A model generated the notes under the pieces. That model ran no database searches and was not told where the DNA came from. It worked only from the letters and a program-made list of their open reading frames with translations. A program made the position numbers and the translations under genes. DNA of 64,000 nucleotides from positions 3,381,001 to 3,445,000 of the forward strand of contig NZ_FJUR01000001.1 in the NCBI RefSeq assembly GCF_900067135.1, given 5' to 3'. The stretch's first letter is position 1, and each line of letters starts with the position of its first letter. Shown here piece by piece: positions 9,191 through 17,856 of this stretch. This DNA comes from Rhizobium sp. 9140 (GTDB lineage Bacteria > Pseudomonadota > Alphaproteobacteria > Rhizobiales > Rhizobiaceae).

Positions 9191-9528
9191 GCCGCCGCCT
9201 TCCGAGGGCGCGTGCCCGGCTCTTTCTTGGGGAAAGCAGCCTGAAACGCCTTGCCGATGAGCGGGCCAGCTTCAGCCACGCCGATCTCGTCTATGATGTC
9301 CTCGCACTCCTGCACCGTCGTGCCGGAGTGATGGCGCTGGAGCGATGCCCAGAAGATCGTCCGGAGAAGCGACAGCTTCACGGACTTGCCCGCCAGCTCC
9401 TGACCGATCTCGGAGATACCCTTGCCCAGAGTATCCTCCATTTCACACATGGCGCCGGTTCCGATCTTCATCGTCCAGGACTTGCCGAGGGCCTCGAAAG
9501 AGACCTCGCCGCGTTCTTTGTTCGCCAT
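9181..9528 (-). CDS. Tail assembly chaperone (GTA gp10-like, G protein)
   Basis: A 115-residue protein with the features of GTA gp10-type chaperones: an N-terminal E-R-G-E-V-S-F-E-A-L-G-K-S-W segment, then a helical core. It lies directly downstream of the tail tube gene and upstream of the tape measure region, the standard place for this chaperone. Its C-terminus is basic and alanine-rich; the run C-CCC-AAG-AAA-G near 9220-9232 is a candidate slip region for access to the -1 frame. The stop of the tail tube gene touches its start. Confidence 0.8.
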   Translation of the reverse strand: MANKERGEVSFEALGKSWTMKIGTGAMCEMEDTLGKGISEIGQELAGKSVKLSLLRTIFWASLQRHHSGTTVQECEDIIDEIGVAEAGPLIGKAFQAAFPKKEPGTRPRKAAAAA

Positions 9529-9956
9529 CAGGGAGCCTCATCCCAATCTTCGTCGCCGGATACCGAGACAGTGACCGTAGCTGCCATCTTGTCATCTACC
9601 GGAACATCTTTCTCGTAGCCCGTGATCTGTGCGTCGTAGGCAACACGGTGCTTGTTCGGGAAAGTGATGCGATGAAGCACCGTCTCGCCGGACTCGAAGA
9701 CGCGGCGGATCAGTTCGTCCGTCGGGCTTCCGGGTACCCAGTTGATCTCGAAAGACGCCTCCCCGCTGTCGATCAGGCCGGCGATGTATTCGCGACGACG
9801 CCCGGGGCTTTTCATGTGCGTGGCTTCGACGCGGTCGGCAGTGGCCGAGCCGGGCGTGACCATTGTCACTTCCCCAAGGTCAACGTAACCAGGCGTGGAC
9901 AGGGTGCTGTCCCAGATTTCATAGCCGGTACCATAACCCAGCATGGCGTTGGTCAT
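9528..9956 (-). CDS. Major tail tube protein
   Basis: A 142-residue beta-rich protein following the tail terminator gene. The segments G-E-V-T-M-V-T-P-G, E-A-T-H-M-K-S-P-G-R-R-R-E-Y-I-A-G and W-V-P-G-S-P-T-D resemble the family of TP901/lambda V-like tail tube proteins found in rhizobial prophages. It would polymerise into the non-contractile tail tube around the tape measure. Its start overlaps the preceding gene by 4 bases. Confidence 0.88.
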   Translation of the reverse strand: MTNAMLGYGTGYEIWDSTLSTPGYVDLGEVTMVTPGSATADRVEATHMKSPGRRREYIAGLIDSGEASFEINWVPGSPTDELIRRVFESGETVLHRITFPNKHRVAYDAQITGYEKDVPVDDKMAATVTVSVSGDEDWDEAP

Positions 9957-10345
9957 TGCGGTTCTCCATAGTGAACTGTGATGTCGAGGGATGAGCGGAA
10001 CTTCGTCGTCACCGCGCCCGCGTCCGCTGCGGGTAAGTCTCGATGGTCTTCCAGAAAGATCGCCTTGAAGGCCGCATCTTTGTAACCGTTGAGGCGCGCC
10101 TCGATGATGCGAGAGACCTCTTTCGCCTGAGCATAGGTGTCCGCATACCCGTCGATTTGCACACGGCTCCGGACGAGGCCCGAATGGCCCTTCATCGTGT
10201 AGGAGCGGTTCTTGTCGATCACCTGCACGACGACGAAGGGCGCAAGATCAGTCTGGCTTGCGCGGCCAGGACGAACCTTGCCACCAACGATCTCAATCAG
10301 GTCTGCATCCGATAGGAGCAGCGCGATAATAGCCTCCTCCATCAA
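9953..10345 (-). CDS. Tail terminator / tail completion protein (DUF3168)
   Basis: A 130-residue protein with D-L-A-P-F-V-V-V-Q-V and V-Q-I-D-G-Y-A-D-T-Y-A-Q-A-K, as in DUF3168 tail completion proteins, which cap the tail tube and join it to the head. It lies between the HK97 gp10-like gene and the tail tube gene, the usual order. Two adjacent ATG codons are possible starts; the first overlaps the previous gene by 4 bases. Confidence 0.85.
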   Translation of the reverse strand: MMEEAIIALLLSDADLIEIVGGKVRPGRASQTDLAPFVVVQVIDKNRSYTMKGHSGLVRSRVQIDGYADTYAQAKEVSRIIEARLNGYKDAAFKAIFLEDHRDLPAADAGAVTTKFRSSLDITVHYGEPQ

Positions 10346-10794
10346 CGCCTCCTGCCGGCCCTGCGCGCCAGTCGTCCTGCGGCTCGCTCGATCTCACCCC
10401 AAAGCGCGTTCTTGATGTGATCGAGCGTGGCTTCTTTTTTGCCGTCCCATGCTGGACGCAACCACGGCTCGGCCGCCTGATGCTCATTGCCGAACTCATC
10501 CTGCATGCCGGCAGGATCGCTCGTGCCGATAAAGACTTCCGAGAAGGCGCGATCATCTTTTGCCTGCTTCTTATGCAGCGAGGCCTGGCGCCGGGTCAGC
10601 TTCGTGCCGACATCCGTCGTTTCTGTCAGATGCAGCGTGAGCTTGGGCGCGTTCGCGCGCGCGGCTTGAGCGACCGGCTCGCCTGCATCTTTCAAAACCT
10701 TGCGGAGAACGGCCTTGCCGGTGGACTTTGGTAACTGGCCCAGCGCCCGATCCAGTTCCTTAAGCCCTTCGATCTTGATCGTGACCTTAGCCAT
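10342..10794 (-). CDS. HK97 gp10-like head-tail/tail completion protein
   Basis: Starts M-A-K-V-T-I-K-I-E-G-L-K-E-L-D-R-A-L-G, the typical opening of HK97 gp10 family proteins, and contains the A-N-A-P-K segment after a helix that such proteins share. I chose ATG 10794 over a longer in-frame form because it matches the family start and overlaps the upstream gene by only 8 bases. It takes part in head-tail joining or tail completion. The C-terminus is strongly basic. Confidence 0.87.
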   Translation of the reverse strand: MAKVTIKIEGLKELDRALGQLPKSTGKAVLRKVLKDAGEPVAQAARANAPKLTLHLTETTDVGTKLTRRQASLHKKQAKDDRAFSEVFIGTSDPAGMQDEFGNEHQAAEPWLRPAWDGKKEATLDHIKNALWGEIERAAGRLARRAGRRR

Positions 10795-11143
10795 TGTCAG
10801 CATCCCGGGAAGCAGTGATCTCGATGAAGCGATGACGGCCTTCGTCAAGCTCTTTCACACCGTTGATCTGCCAAACCACTCCATCATGGAGGATGCGGTC
10901 GACCGGAGTGATAGACCGTGTCAGGATTGAGGAGCGAACCGTGAAACGGCTGACCCGAAACGAGCCAACTTGGCCCGCTGCCAGCAACTCGATTTTCTGG
11001 CTATCGGACGCATCACGTTTACGCGCCCAGACCCTGGCGAGATCCTGCCAAGTGCTGATCTCTTCATTGAACGCATTCAAAACCGTTGACGCTCGCTGAA
11101 GCGTGATCCGGCGATCAAGCTCGCCCCCACTTTTGATGGACAT
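10787..11143 (-). CDS. Head-tail adaptor / head closure protein
   Basis: About 118 residues with G-E-L-D-R-R-I-T-L-Q-R near the start, W-Q-D-L-A-R-V-W-A and a V-S-R-F-T-V-R segment, the pattern of SPP1 gp16-like head closure proteins. The start at 11143 overlaps the upstream stop as TGATG, so the gene is translationally coupled to the connector gene. It would plug the portal after packaging and provide the tail docking surface. Confidence 0.87.
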   Translation of the reverse strand: MSIKSGGELDRRITLQRASTVLNAFNEEISTWQDLARVWARKRDASDSQKIELLAAGQVGSFRVSRFTVRSSILTRSITPVDRILHDGVVWQINGVKELDEGRHRFIEITASRDADNG

Positions 11144-11439
11144 CACACGCGCAGCCAACGGTACGGGTTTATGAGCGCACGGCTTGCCGGCGGAATCCCA
11201 TCTAGGCCACTTCGGTTTTCATAGAGATCACTGACGGCCATGAGCGCGGCGACCTTGAAGACGGTTTCCTTGCCTGCAGGCACCAGCGCAAGATGGCAGT
11301 ACTGCAAAATAGCGGTCTCCGCCGCGTCCATGTATGCGGCGATAACCACGTCGTCGTCCGTGCCGTCGACGTGGAGGTGAAGCTTCACTTCTTCCAGCGT
11401 ATAAAGCGGGCCGGTGGCAGTGACGACGACGTTGCCCAT
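11143..11439 (-). CDS. Head-tail connector protein (gp6-like)
   Basis: A 98-residue helical protein with T-L-E-E-V-K-L-H-L-H-V-D-G-T-D-D-D and a C-terminal P-Y-R-W-L-R-V, matching the small head-tail connector family of HK97 gp6 type that binds below the portal. It lies in the conserved place after the capsid and before the closure protein. ATG 11439 is the only sensible start. Confidence 0.88.
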   Translation of the reverse strand: MGNVVVTATGPLYTLEEVKLHLHVDGTDDDVVIAAYMDAAETAILQYCHLALVPAGKETVFKVAALMAVSDLYENRSGLDGIPPASRALINPYRWLRV

Positions 11440-11448
11440 CGCAAGATC

Positions 11449-11781
11449 CTATCTGTTGGCGGGATCGGCGATGATTTCCACGCCCTGCGCGCGGAGCATC
11501 TTGGCGACGGCCTCACTGCCGCTCAGGTTCGGATCGTTGAAGTCGATCTGGTTCTGAGCAACTGTCGTGCCGGCGCGTGGGTTTGCATCCACAGCAGGAT
11601 GCTCCAGATCGACGCCGGGAACGATCTGCACCGGCGCCCCGGATGGATCGATCTCCGTAGCCGCCTGAATGTTGGCCGGCTCGGAACCGGGAGTCGAGGG
11701 AACGCCAACACCGTTGGTGACCTTGACGTTTTCGGTCTTGTGGTTTGCTACGGCGGCCGCCGTGGTCTTTTCGCTGGTCAT
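11449..11781 (-). CDS. Phage hypothetical protein between capsid and connector (110 aa)
   Basis: A proline- and alanine-rich, probably largely disordered protein without membrane segments or recognised motifs. It lies between major capsid and head-tail connector. In other phages this slot can hold a head decoration or fibre protein, but nothing in the sequence proves that here. A good ribosome site (AAGGAGG, read on the minus strand) precedes ATG 11781. Confidence 0.6.
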   Translation of the reverse strand: MTSEKTTAAAVANHKTENVKVTNGVGVPSTPGSEPANIQAATEIDPSGAPVQIVPGVDLEHPAVDANPRAGTTVAQNQIDFNDPNLSGSEAVAKMLRAQGVEIIADPANR

Positions 11782-11846
11782 GATGACCTCCTTGGTTTCG
11801 GAAACTGAGGCAGAGGTGGCGGGCGGCAGAACCGCCCGCTCGGTGT

Positions 11847-13097
11847 TTACTGACCTACTTTGAGCGCGCGCATGGGCTCAGGGTTCTGAAGACCGCCACC
11901 AACGCGCTTCGTCGTGTAGAAGTGGACGAAGGGCTTGTTGGTGAAGGGGTCGCGCAGAACGCGGATGCCAACCCGGTCAACGACCAGATAGGTGGCTTCC
12001 ATGTTGCCGTAGAGCGCGACGATGGCGTCTGCCGCGACGGCCGGCATATCGGGGATCTCGACGATCGCCTCGCCGGCCAGCGTTGCCGGCTGACCCAGAG
12101 CATAAGACGGCTGCCACAGGTAATTGCCCTGGCCGTCCTTCAGTTTGCGCATGGCGCCCTGAGACTGACGATTGGTGAAGAGTTTCGCGCCGGCCCGGAA
12201 CTCCGAAGGGATGGAGTAGAACAGGTCGATGAAGCCATCAGCCGTGAGCCCTGCTGCTGCACCGGACTTCACGACGCCGATCGCGCCCCAGGGATGGCGC
12301 GCGGCGTTCGCAGCGCCCTCGACGTAGGTGAGGATGCCGTGCGGCTTGTTGACGCCGTTTCCGGACAAGAAGGCGATACCCTCCTGACGCGAGAACTCTG
12401 TATCGACCTCGTCGCGGAGCCACGCTTCCAGATCGACCGCAGAGTCGTCCAGCAGCTGCTGGGAGATGCCGGGGTTGGCATAGATTTCGCCGAGGGGGAA
12501 ATCCAGCTGGCCGATCTGCGGCGTGGACGTGGCCGGACGCGATGCGGTTTCACCGACCCAGCCGGAGCCGACAGCGCGGTCGGAAAAGTTTTTCTTGAAG
12601 CCAGCCGTGGAGATGGTGATCACGCGAGCGTTCGCACGGATCGGCGATACCTGCTTGAGCTTGCCGGTGATGGTGCGGTCCCACTCGATCGGAGCGAGAT
12701 AGCCGCCGTCTTCGGCCGTGCCCTTCTGCATGGCGGCGGACACATCGCCCTTCCGCATATGGGCCTTAAATGCGTTGACGTATTCCGGGTCGCTGGGAAT
12801 GTCGCCGATCACGTTGCCGCCGCCACCCGCGATGACCTTCGCATTGAGGTCGTCGACGGCCTTCTGCATGTTGGCCTGCATCGTACCGATGTCGGTGTTG
12901 ATGCGCTCGACCTGCTCGGCGAGGACGATGTCAGCCTTGCCTTTCAGGCTCTTTTCGTTGGCCGCCTTGAACTCTTCGAAGGCTGCGTTGATCTGGGCCA
13001 GCATGGCCTTGGGGTCGTTGGCGTCAGCGCGGGGCATGGACAGCACGGCGCGCGGACGCGCGAGCGCAAGAGCGCCCGGAGCGAATTGCATGGTCAT
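11847..13097 (-). CDS. Major capsid protein, HK97 fold
   Basis: A 416-residue protein: the first about 100 residues form a charged coiled coil, the delta domain that acts as internal scaffold, and the rest shows the HK97 capsid core, for example T-A-E-D-G-G-Y-L-A-P, W-V-G-E-T-A-S-R-P, F-P-L-G-E-I-Y-A-N-P and F-L-S-G-N-G-V-N-K-P-H-G-I-L. The delta domain is expected to be removed by the protease encoded just upstream. A good ribosome site precedes ATG 13097. Confidence 0.96.
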   Translation of the reverse strand: MTMQFAPGALALARPRAVLSMPRADANDPKAMLAQINAAFEEFKAANEKSLKGKADIVLAEQVERINTDIGTMQANMQKAVDDLNAKVIAGGGGNVIGDIPSDPEYVNAFKAHMRKGDVSAAMQKGTAEDGGYLAPIEWDRTITGKLKQVSPIRANARVITISTAGFKKNFSDRAVGSGWVGETASRPATSTPQIGQLDFPLGEIYANPGISQQLLDDSAVDLEAWLRDEVDTEFSRQEGIAFLSGNGVNKPHGILTYVEGAANAARHPWGAIGVVKSGAAAGLTADGFIDLFYSIPSEFRAGAKLFTNRQSQGAMRKLKDGQGNYLWQPSYALGQPATLAGEAIVEIPDMPAVAADAIVALYGNMEATYLVVDRVGIRVLRDPFTNKPFVHFYTTKRVGGGLQNPEPMRALKVGQ

Positions 13098-13109
13098 TGG
13101 GGGAAACTC

Positions 13110-14072
13110 CTATTTTGACCGGAGAGTGGAAAGAAGTCCGGAGAGACCGGACCAGTCTTCAGCGCCAGCGCCGGGCGTGGCTTCAACGGCAGCGCCTGGC
13201 GTGCCCTTGATCTTGGAAAGGCGGGCGCGCGCATCGCTGCGCGTCATGCCCGCCGAGACGAGGGAAAGCTCCATCGCCCGAATATCGTTGAGGTCCTGAT
13301 CACGAGCCTTGGCCTCGTCATCAATCTTCATGCTGTCGGCTGGTAACAGCGCATCGGCGAAGCCTTGGCTGATCGCCTGTGATCCCGACATGAACGTCTC
13401 GTCGTCCATCCACTTCGCGATTTTCTTCGCATCCTGACCGGAGCGGGCCGCGTAGAGATCGACCATCGCCTGATCGAAAGGCTCGAGCCAGTCGGCCGTC
13501 TCGCGCATGTCGTGGCGGTTGCCCTGCGCCAAGACCCAGCAGTTGTGGATCATGAGAAACGACGCGGCGCCGATCTCGATCGTATCGCCGGCCATCGCGA
13601 TCACCGATGCGGCAGATGCTGCCATGCCCATGACCTTGACCGTGATCGGCTGCGGATGCTCGCGCAGCAGATTGAAGATCGTGATGCCCTCGAATATGTC
13701 GCCGCCCGGGCTATTGATCTGGATCTCGATCGGCTTCGGCCCAATAGCCTTCAGTTGCGCGGCCACCTTCTTTGCAGTGATGCCGCCGCCAGACCAGTAG
13801 TCTTCGCCGACAATGTCGAACATGGTGATGACGTTGTCGCCCATCTCCAGCGCCCGGATGCCGGCTGCGTCGTCCGTCCAACGGTCGAACACATTCGGCT
13901 TGGTGTAGGCGGAAACGTCTCGGTTCGCCGGCACCGGCAGAGCGCCAGCACGACCCTTCGCCTGCGGCTTCGTCAACGCTCCGCGCGGCGGCTTGCTCAC
14001 CGCGGATTCTGCCATCTGGACAGCAGCCGGCTTTACCGGCTTGGGAAGCGGCTTACTCGTCATCTTCGTCAT
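13110..14072 (-). CDS. Head maturation protease, ClpP-like (S14 type)
   Basis: A 320-residue protein with a ClpP-like core at residues about 75 to 240: I-N-S-P-G-G-D-I-F-E-G, the nucleophile region G-M-A-A-S-A-A-S-V, and the histidine region F-L-M-I-H-N-C-W. It should cut the scaffold domain from the capsid protein and itself. The N-terminal about 70 residues are lysine- and proline-rich and may be disordered. The start overlaps the portal stop by 20 bases; an in-frame ATG at 14063 would reduce the overlap to 11. Confidence 0.94.
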   Translation of the reverse strand: MTKMTSKPLPKPVKPAAVQMAESAVSKPPRGALTKPQAKGRAGALPVPANRDVSAYTKPNVFDRWTDDAAGIRALEMGDNVITMFDIVGEDYWSGGGITAKKVAAQLKAIGPKPIEIQINSPGGDIFEGITIFNLLREHPQPITVKVMGMAASAASVIAMAGDTIEIGAASFLMIHNCWVLAQGNRHDMRETADWLEPFDQAMVDLYAARSGQDAKKIAKWMDDETFMSGSQAISQGFADALLPADSMKIDDEAKARDQDLNDIRAMELSLVSAGMTRSDARARLSKIKGTPGAAVEATPGAGAEDWSGLSGLLSTLRSK

Positions 14073-15372
14073 CCTGTTTCGGTGCGGGCTTTTGTTTCGG
14101 CTTGGGCGTTGAAGGATCTTCTTCGAGGGGCGGCCCGCCGTTGTGGTTCATCATCGGATTGATCGGCTTCTCGCGTGCCGGCAGATCCATTGTCGAGCGA
14201 GCCTCGTCGTAGTGCATCCAAGGCTGATGGCCGCCTGAGCCCAGAGCTTTTGAAAGGTATTCCCCCTGCTCTTTCAGTGAGCCGCGGAGAAGGGCACCGG
14301 GATTGAATTTTGCCTCGTATATCTCGGCTTCATCTTCATCGAGTAGGCAGCGCTCAATCGCCTGCTGCCATGCTTCGAACCAAGGATTGAGCGCGTATGC
14401 GACAAAAAACTGACCCAGCGCTTCGATGCCGGACCCCCAGCTGGTTTCATCGACCATAAGCAGAGGGCGCGGGACGCCAGAGACACGGGCAATCTCTTCG
14501 ATCTGAAGCTTACGAAGCTCTGTCATCTGGGAGTCTTTGGCGTTCGACCCGTAGGCTTTCCACTCCATCCCCTCTTCGAGAATGAGGTTCTTGCCGGCGT
14601 TATCTGCGCCCTCTTTTTCCGCGAGACTTTGCTTCAGCCGGTCGAAGGCATCATCTGAAAGCGTGCCCTTATGAGAGAGTGCTCCGCCGACCAAAGTGCC
14701 GTTCTTAAACATGCGGCCGGCAGCAAGTTCGGCGCTGAGGGCGAGCCCGATCGCCTCTTTCGCTTGCTCGATCAGGGAAAACCCGTTTAGACCGTCGAGC
14801 GATGCACCACGAAGATGAAAGATGTCTTCCGCCTGATAGCGGACCTTCGGTCCGTTAGGGGGCTCGTAGAGGTACTCCATTCGCCAGCTGGCGTTCAGAC
14901 TGACCGTCATCCGCCGCGAGTCAAGCGGAACGAGACCGATGATTTTCGGCTTACCCGTCCGCAGATCAGTCGACTTCACAACACGTGCAAAGGCGTTCCG
15001 ATGAACGAGCGCCCGCATTTGCATGGACGCACGAAAATCGAAGGCGCTCTGGAAGCCATTCGGGCGCCGATGGAGCACCCGGTAAAGCGAGTGATCCTTC
15101 GCCTTCTGCTTTGTCTCCTGCACGAGGAGCTGCAAGGGTAGCATGCCGATGGAATTGGAGATCAGGCTGCAGGCCCGGAACATCGACGGATTGCGAAGTG
15201 CCGTTTCCGGGTTCACCGTGAACCCGGTTGCCGTCATCATTCCGTCGCGCAGAAATTCAATGAGCCGGGGATCGTCAAGCGACACGTAACCAGCGCCGGA
15301 CGCCATAACCTCTGCACGACCGCTTGATGCAGGAGTAGCCGCCTTCCCTCGAAACAAATCCATGATGCCCAT
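14053..15372 (-). CDS. Portal protein (HK97 family)
   Basis: A 439-residue protein with G-Y-V-S-L-D-D-P, N-P-S-M-F-R-A-C-S-L-I-S-N-S-I-G-M-L-P-L, the run A-Y-G-S-N-A-K-D-S-Q and S-G-V-P-R-P-L-L, all typical of HK97-type portal proteins. It forms the dodecameric ring through which DNA is packaged. The C-terminus is a charged, proline-rich tail. Terminase lies 3 bases upstream and the protease overlaps downstream. Confidence 0.95.
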   Translation of the reverse strand: MGIMDLFRGKAATPASSGRAEVMASGAGYVSLDDPRLIEFLRDGMMTATGFTVNPETALRNPSMFRACSLISNSIGMLPLQLLVQETKQKAKDHSLYRVLHRRPNGFQSAFDFRASMQMRALVHRNAFARVVKSTDLRTGKPKIIGLVPLDSRRMTVSLNASWRMEYLYEPPNGPKVRYQAEDIFHLRGASLDGLNGFSLIEQAKEAIGLALSAELAAGRMFKNGTLVGGALSHKGTLSDDAFDRLKQSLAEKEGADNAGKNLILEEGMEWKAYGSNAKDSQMTELRKLQIEEIARVSGVPRPLLMVDETSWGSGIEALGQFFVAYALNPWFEAWQQAIERCLLDEDEAEIYEAKFNPGALLRGSLKEQGEYLSKALGSGGHQPWMHYDEARSTMDLPAREKPINPMMNHNGGPPLEEDPSTPKPKQKPAPKQDDEDDE

Positions 15373-15375
15373 CGG

Positions 15376-17094
15376 CTAAATCATCCTTATTCCGCGCGTC
15401 TCATAGACTGAGCGGCCGACTGCTTCCGGGTTGTAGCTCATCATTTCGGCGGCATTGAATGCCGCCATCAACGGGTCAATCTTGGCGCTGTTGGAGCGCT
15501 TGTTGAGGTAGACATTGCTGCCTCGCGCCTCAGCCACGACATTACCCACGCACCAGTTCAGCAAAGGCGACCCGCAATGCTTTAGCGTCCCGTCTGCAAG
15601 CTTTCTTTCGACACCGAAGATCGAGGATGAAAGCTTGTAACCTTGGCTCACAGCCTGCGTGCAAGGCGACCCAATCCCGAAGGACGCCAGCTCTTCGAGG
15701 AGAGCCGGCACGCCAGCTGGGTCAAGACCAATGCCGCCTTTCTCCGGGAGAAGCCCGGCATTGCGGAGATCCACGATGATGGCAGCTGCCTCTTCGGCAT
15801 CCTGCGTCACGCGATCACAGATGACGAGATCCCGGTCCTTCTCGAACCCTCGGAGCGCTTCTACGATTTCCTTGTTGCGAGTAAGCAGGATCTTCTGCGC
15901 CCAAGCCTTTACCCAAAGCATCCATTGGCGCGTGACCTTGTGACGCCCAAGAATGGCGAGACCCCAGAGGTCATCAAGACCGCCGACATCGCCGCCAGCC
16001 ACCACTACATCGCTGTTCGCCTTGATATACTCATAAGTAAGAGCCTTATCTCCGGCCTGCTCCCAATAGTCGGAGCCGACCCATCGGTCGGAGTGCATCG
16101 CAAGGCCGATCTGAATATTCAGATGCTGGGAGGCCCATTCGCGTGCCGAACCTTCACCCTTATCCTGCGCCGTGCGCCACTCTGACATCAGCCGCTCGAC
16201 GGTGATCGAGCGCCCCAGGTTCGGAAGCACAAAAGGCCAGTTGGCCGGATCTCGCCATGGTTTCTCGGGCGCAATCTGCATTGCTTCGGGGAACTCGTAG
16301 AGGATCGGCAGCATTCGCACGCCCTCTGTGATCCGGCCGTCCCTTACCCCTCGCGCATACTGCAACTCGTCTTTAAACACCCCGAACGGCGGCACCTCGG
16401 ACTGCGTCGTGATGATAATCAGCAAGCTTTCCTCGTTGGTGATCATCCCGCCGCGGATCTGTCCGATGACACGGCTAGCGAAACTGGCATGCGCCATGAC
16501 GTGCAGTTCGTCCAAAATAGCGAATGCCGGGATCGAGCCTGTGACAACCTTCGGGTCAAAGCTCTTGATCTTCAGCTTCGCGTTCATCCGAACGCCAGTT
16601 TCCGGATCAACATGCTGGTCGACGATCGTCTTTTTGTGATCGATGACCTTGAAGCGGCGATCAAGATACTCGTCGGCCTTGATCATGGCCACGGCCTGCT
16701 CAAAGCACTTTTCCGCCACCTCCTGCGTCGGCCCGACAATCATGCCGTCGATATTTGGACGGGTGTTCATCATCAGCGCGATCAAGCCCAGCGCCGCAGC
16801 ATTCGTCGTCTTGCCGTTCTTCTTCGGCACGAGATTGAAAATCTCACCGACAAAACGCTTGCCGGTTTTTGGCTCTATCGACCCGAAGGCGACCCGCACG
16901 ATATCGCGCATCCACTCGCCAGCAGCCTGCCCCATGGTCGGCATGCCCCGGATGTCCGGAACCCGGAGCTTATTGAAAAGGGCCACCGCGCATTCCGCCC
17001 GCACCTCGTCAAGCGGCAGTTGCGGGATCGGTGTCTTGCCTGCCTGAAGCTTTTCAAACCAGTCGGGGCAGGCAAACGGAATGTTCTCCGTCAA
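15376..17094 (-). CDS. Terminase large subunit
   Basis: A 572-residue packaging motor. The N-terminal ATPase has a Walker A-like P-K-K-N-G-K-T-T near residue 90 and Walker B F-A-I-L-D-E-L-H near residue 190. The nuclease half contains the acidic segment V-V-A-G-G-D-V-G-G-L-D-D-L expected for the first metal ligand. It overlaps the small subunit by 4 bases. It would translocate genome into proheads and cut at the packaging site. Confidence 0.96.
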   Translation of the reverse strand: MTENIPFACPDWFEKLQAGKTPIPQLPLDEVRAECAVALFNKLRVPDIRGMPTMGQAAGEWMRDIVRVAFGSIEPKTGKRFVGEIFNLVPKKNGKTTNAAALGLIALMMNTRPNIDGMIVGPTQEVAEKCFEQAVAMIKADEYLDRRFKVIDHKKTIVDQHVDPETGVRMNAKLKIKSFDPKVVTGSIPAFAILDELHVMAHASFASRVIGQIRGGMITNEESLLIIITTQSEVPPFGVFKDELQYARGVRDGRITEGVRMLPILYEFPEAMQIAPEKPWRDPANWPFVLPNLGRSITVERLMSEWRTAQDKGEGSAREWASQHLNIQIGLAMHSDRWVGSDYWEQAGDKALTYEYIKANSDVVVAGGDVGGLDDLWGLAILGRHKVTRQWMLWVKAWAQKILLTRNKEIVEALRGFEKDRDLVICDRVTQDAEEAAAIIVDLRNAGLLPEKGGIGLDPAGVPALLEELASFGIGSPCTQAVSQGYKLSSSIFGVERKLADGTLKHCGSPLLNWCVGNVVAEARGSNVYLNKRSNSAKIDPLMAAFNAAEMMSYNPEAVGRSVYETRGIRMI

Positions 17095-17582
17095 TGGCGC
17101 CGCCCCATCTTGGCGAAGATGTCGCCGTAGTCATCCGGGATCACCTGGGCGTCCTGCAGCCGCTGCTCCTTCTTGCCGATCGGCGCTGCCTTCTCTTCGG
17201 CGTCCTCGTCGTCTTCAAGTTCGGCCGGCTTATTGCGTGGCGCCATCGGCCCGGCCTCTGCCAGTCGCTCGCGGAGCTGGCGGATGGAAGGGGTGTGTCC
17301 TTCGCGAACACGCTTGAACAGAACATCGAGCATGAGGCCATCAACGAAGACGGCCCCGTTTTCAAGCTCACGGGAAAAATGTTTCCGCAGCGTCTTTTCA
17401 TCGACCCCCATGTCTTCAGCAATCCGCTTATGCGTCCATCCCGCCGCGACACGGACCACCACAAAGTCCTGATTATCCTTGTCTTTTTTGAAAGACGGTC
17501 GGCCGCGTCGATCCCGGATTGGCAGGACCTTATTTCCAAACATGTCGAGATCAGGCTTGTCGCCAGAATTTTGGTCTGCCAC
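17091..17582 (-). CDS. Terminase small subunit-like protein
   Basis: A 163-residue protein with a predicted helix-turn-helix (W-T-H-K-R-I-A-E-D-M-G-V-D-E-K-T-L-R-K-H) at residues about 49 to 68, a central helical part and a charged tail. It overlaps the large subunit by 4 bases. DNA-binding proteins in this slot recognise the packaging site. Family assignment is from position and HTH, since small subunits diverge strongly. Confidence 0.8.
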   Translation of the reverse strand: MADQNSGDKPDLDMFGNKVLPIRDRRGRPSFKKDKDNQDFVVVRVAAGWTHKRIAEDMGVDEKTLRKHFSRELENGAVFVDGLMLDVLFKRVREGHTPSIRQLRERLAEAGPMAPRNKPAELEDDEDAEEKAAPIGKKEQRLQDAQVIPDDYGDIFAKMGRRH

Positions 17583-17675
17583 AGGAAAAAAACCTCTGAA
17601 AGCGGGTGACGCGGGTCCGGGAGGGAGCGCCGCTGGCGACTTTCGACCCCCCCCCTCCCGGTCGACGGGGTGACG
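17583..17675. other. Possible packaging (cos/pac) region with GC-rich inverted repeat
   Basis: Noncoding stretch upstream of the terminase genes. It holds a 9-base inverted repeat, CCGGGAGGG at 17617-17625 and CCCTCCCGG at 17653-17661, around a GC-rich centre. Phages with an HNH nuclease beside the terminase usually have a cos site close to these genes. The exact cleavage site cannot be read from the sequence. Confidence 0.35.
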
Positions 17676-17855
17676 TCAGGCTTCGTCCAGGGCCTCGCCC
17701 ACCTCGACGACGACCATTGACGTGCCGAGGACCAATCCCGCGAAGAGGATCAGTCGAGTGCCGAGCCACATGCGAGCCCGATAGGTGCGCGTCAGTGTGA
17801 AGGTCAGAGTCAAGCCGCTCATCACCGCACCAGCATCGACATTCGCTGTTGCCAT
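17676..17855 (-). CDS. Small phage membrane protein (59 aa)
   Basis: Open frame from ATG 17855, one base after the HNH stop at 17857, to TGA 17676. Residues about 31 to 51 (L-G-T-R-L-I-L-F-A-G-L-V-L-G-T) form one hydrophobic segment after a basic region, then an acidic C-terminus. A GGTGAG sequence precedes the start. Tight spacing in the operon supports it as a real gene. Holin-like or other membrane role cannot be decided. Confidence 0.55.
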   Translation of the reverse strand: MATANVDAGAVMSGLTLTFTLTRTYRARMWLGTRLILFAGLVLGTSMVVVEVGEALDEA

Positions 17856-17856
17856 C

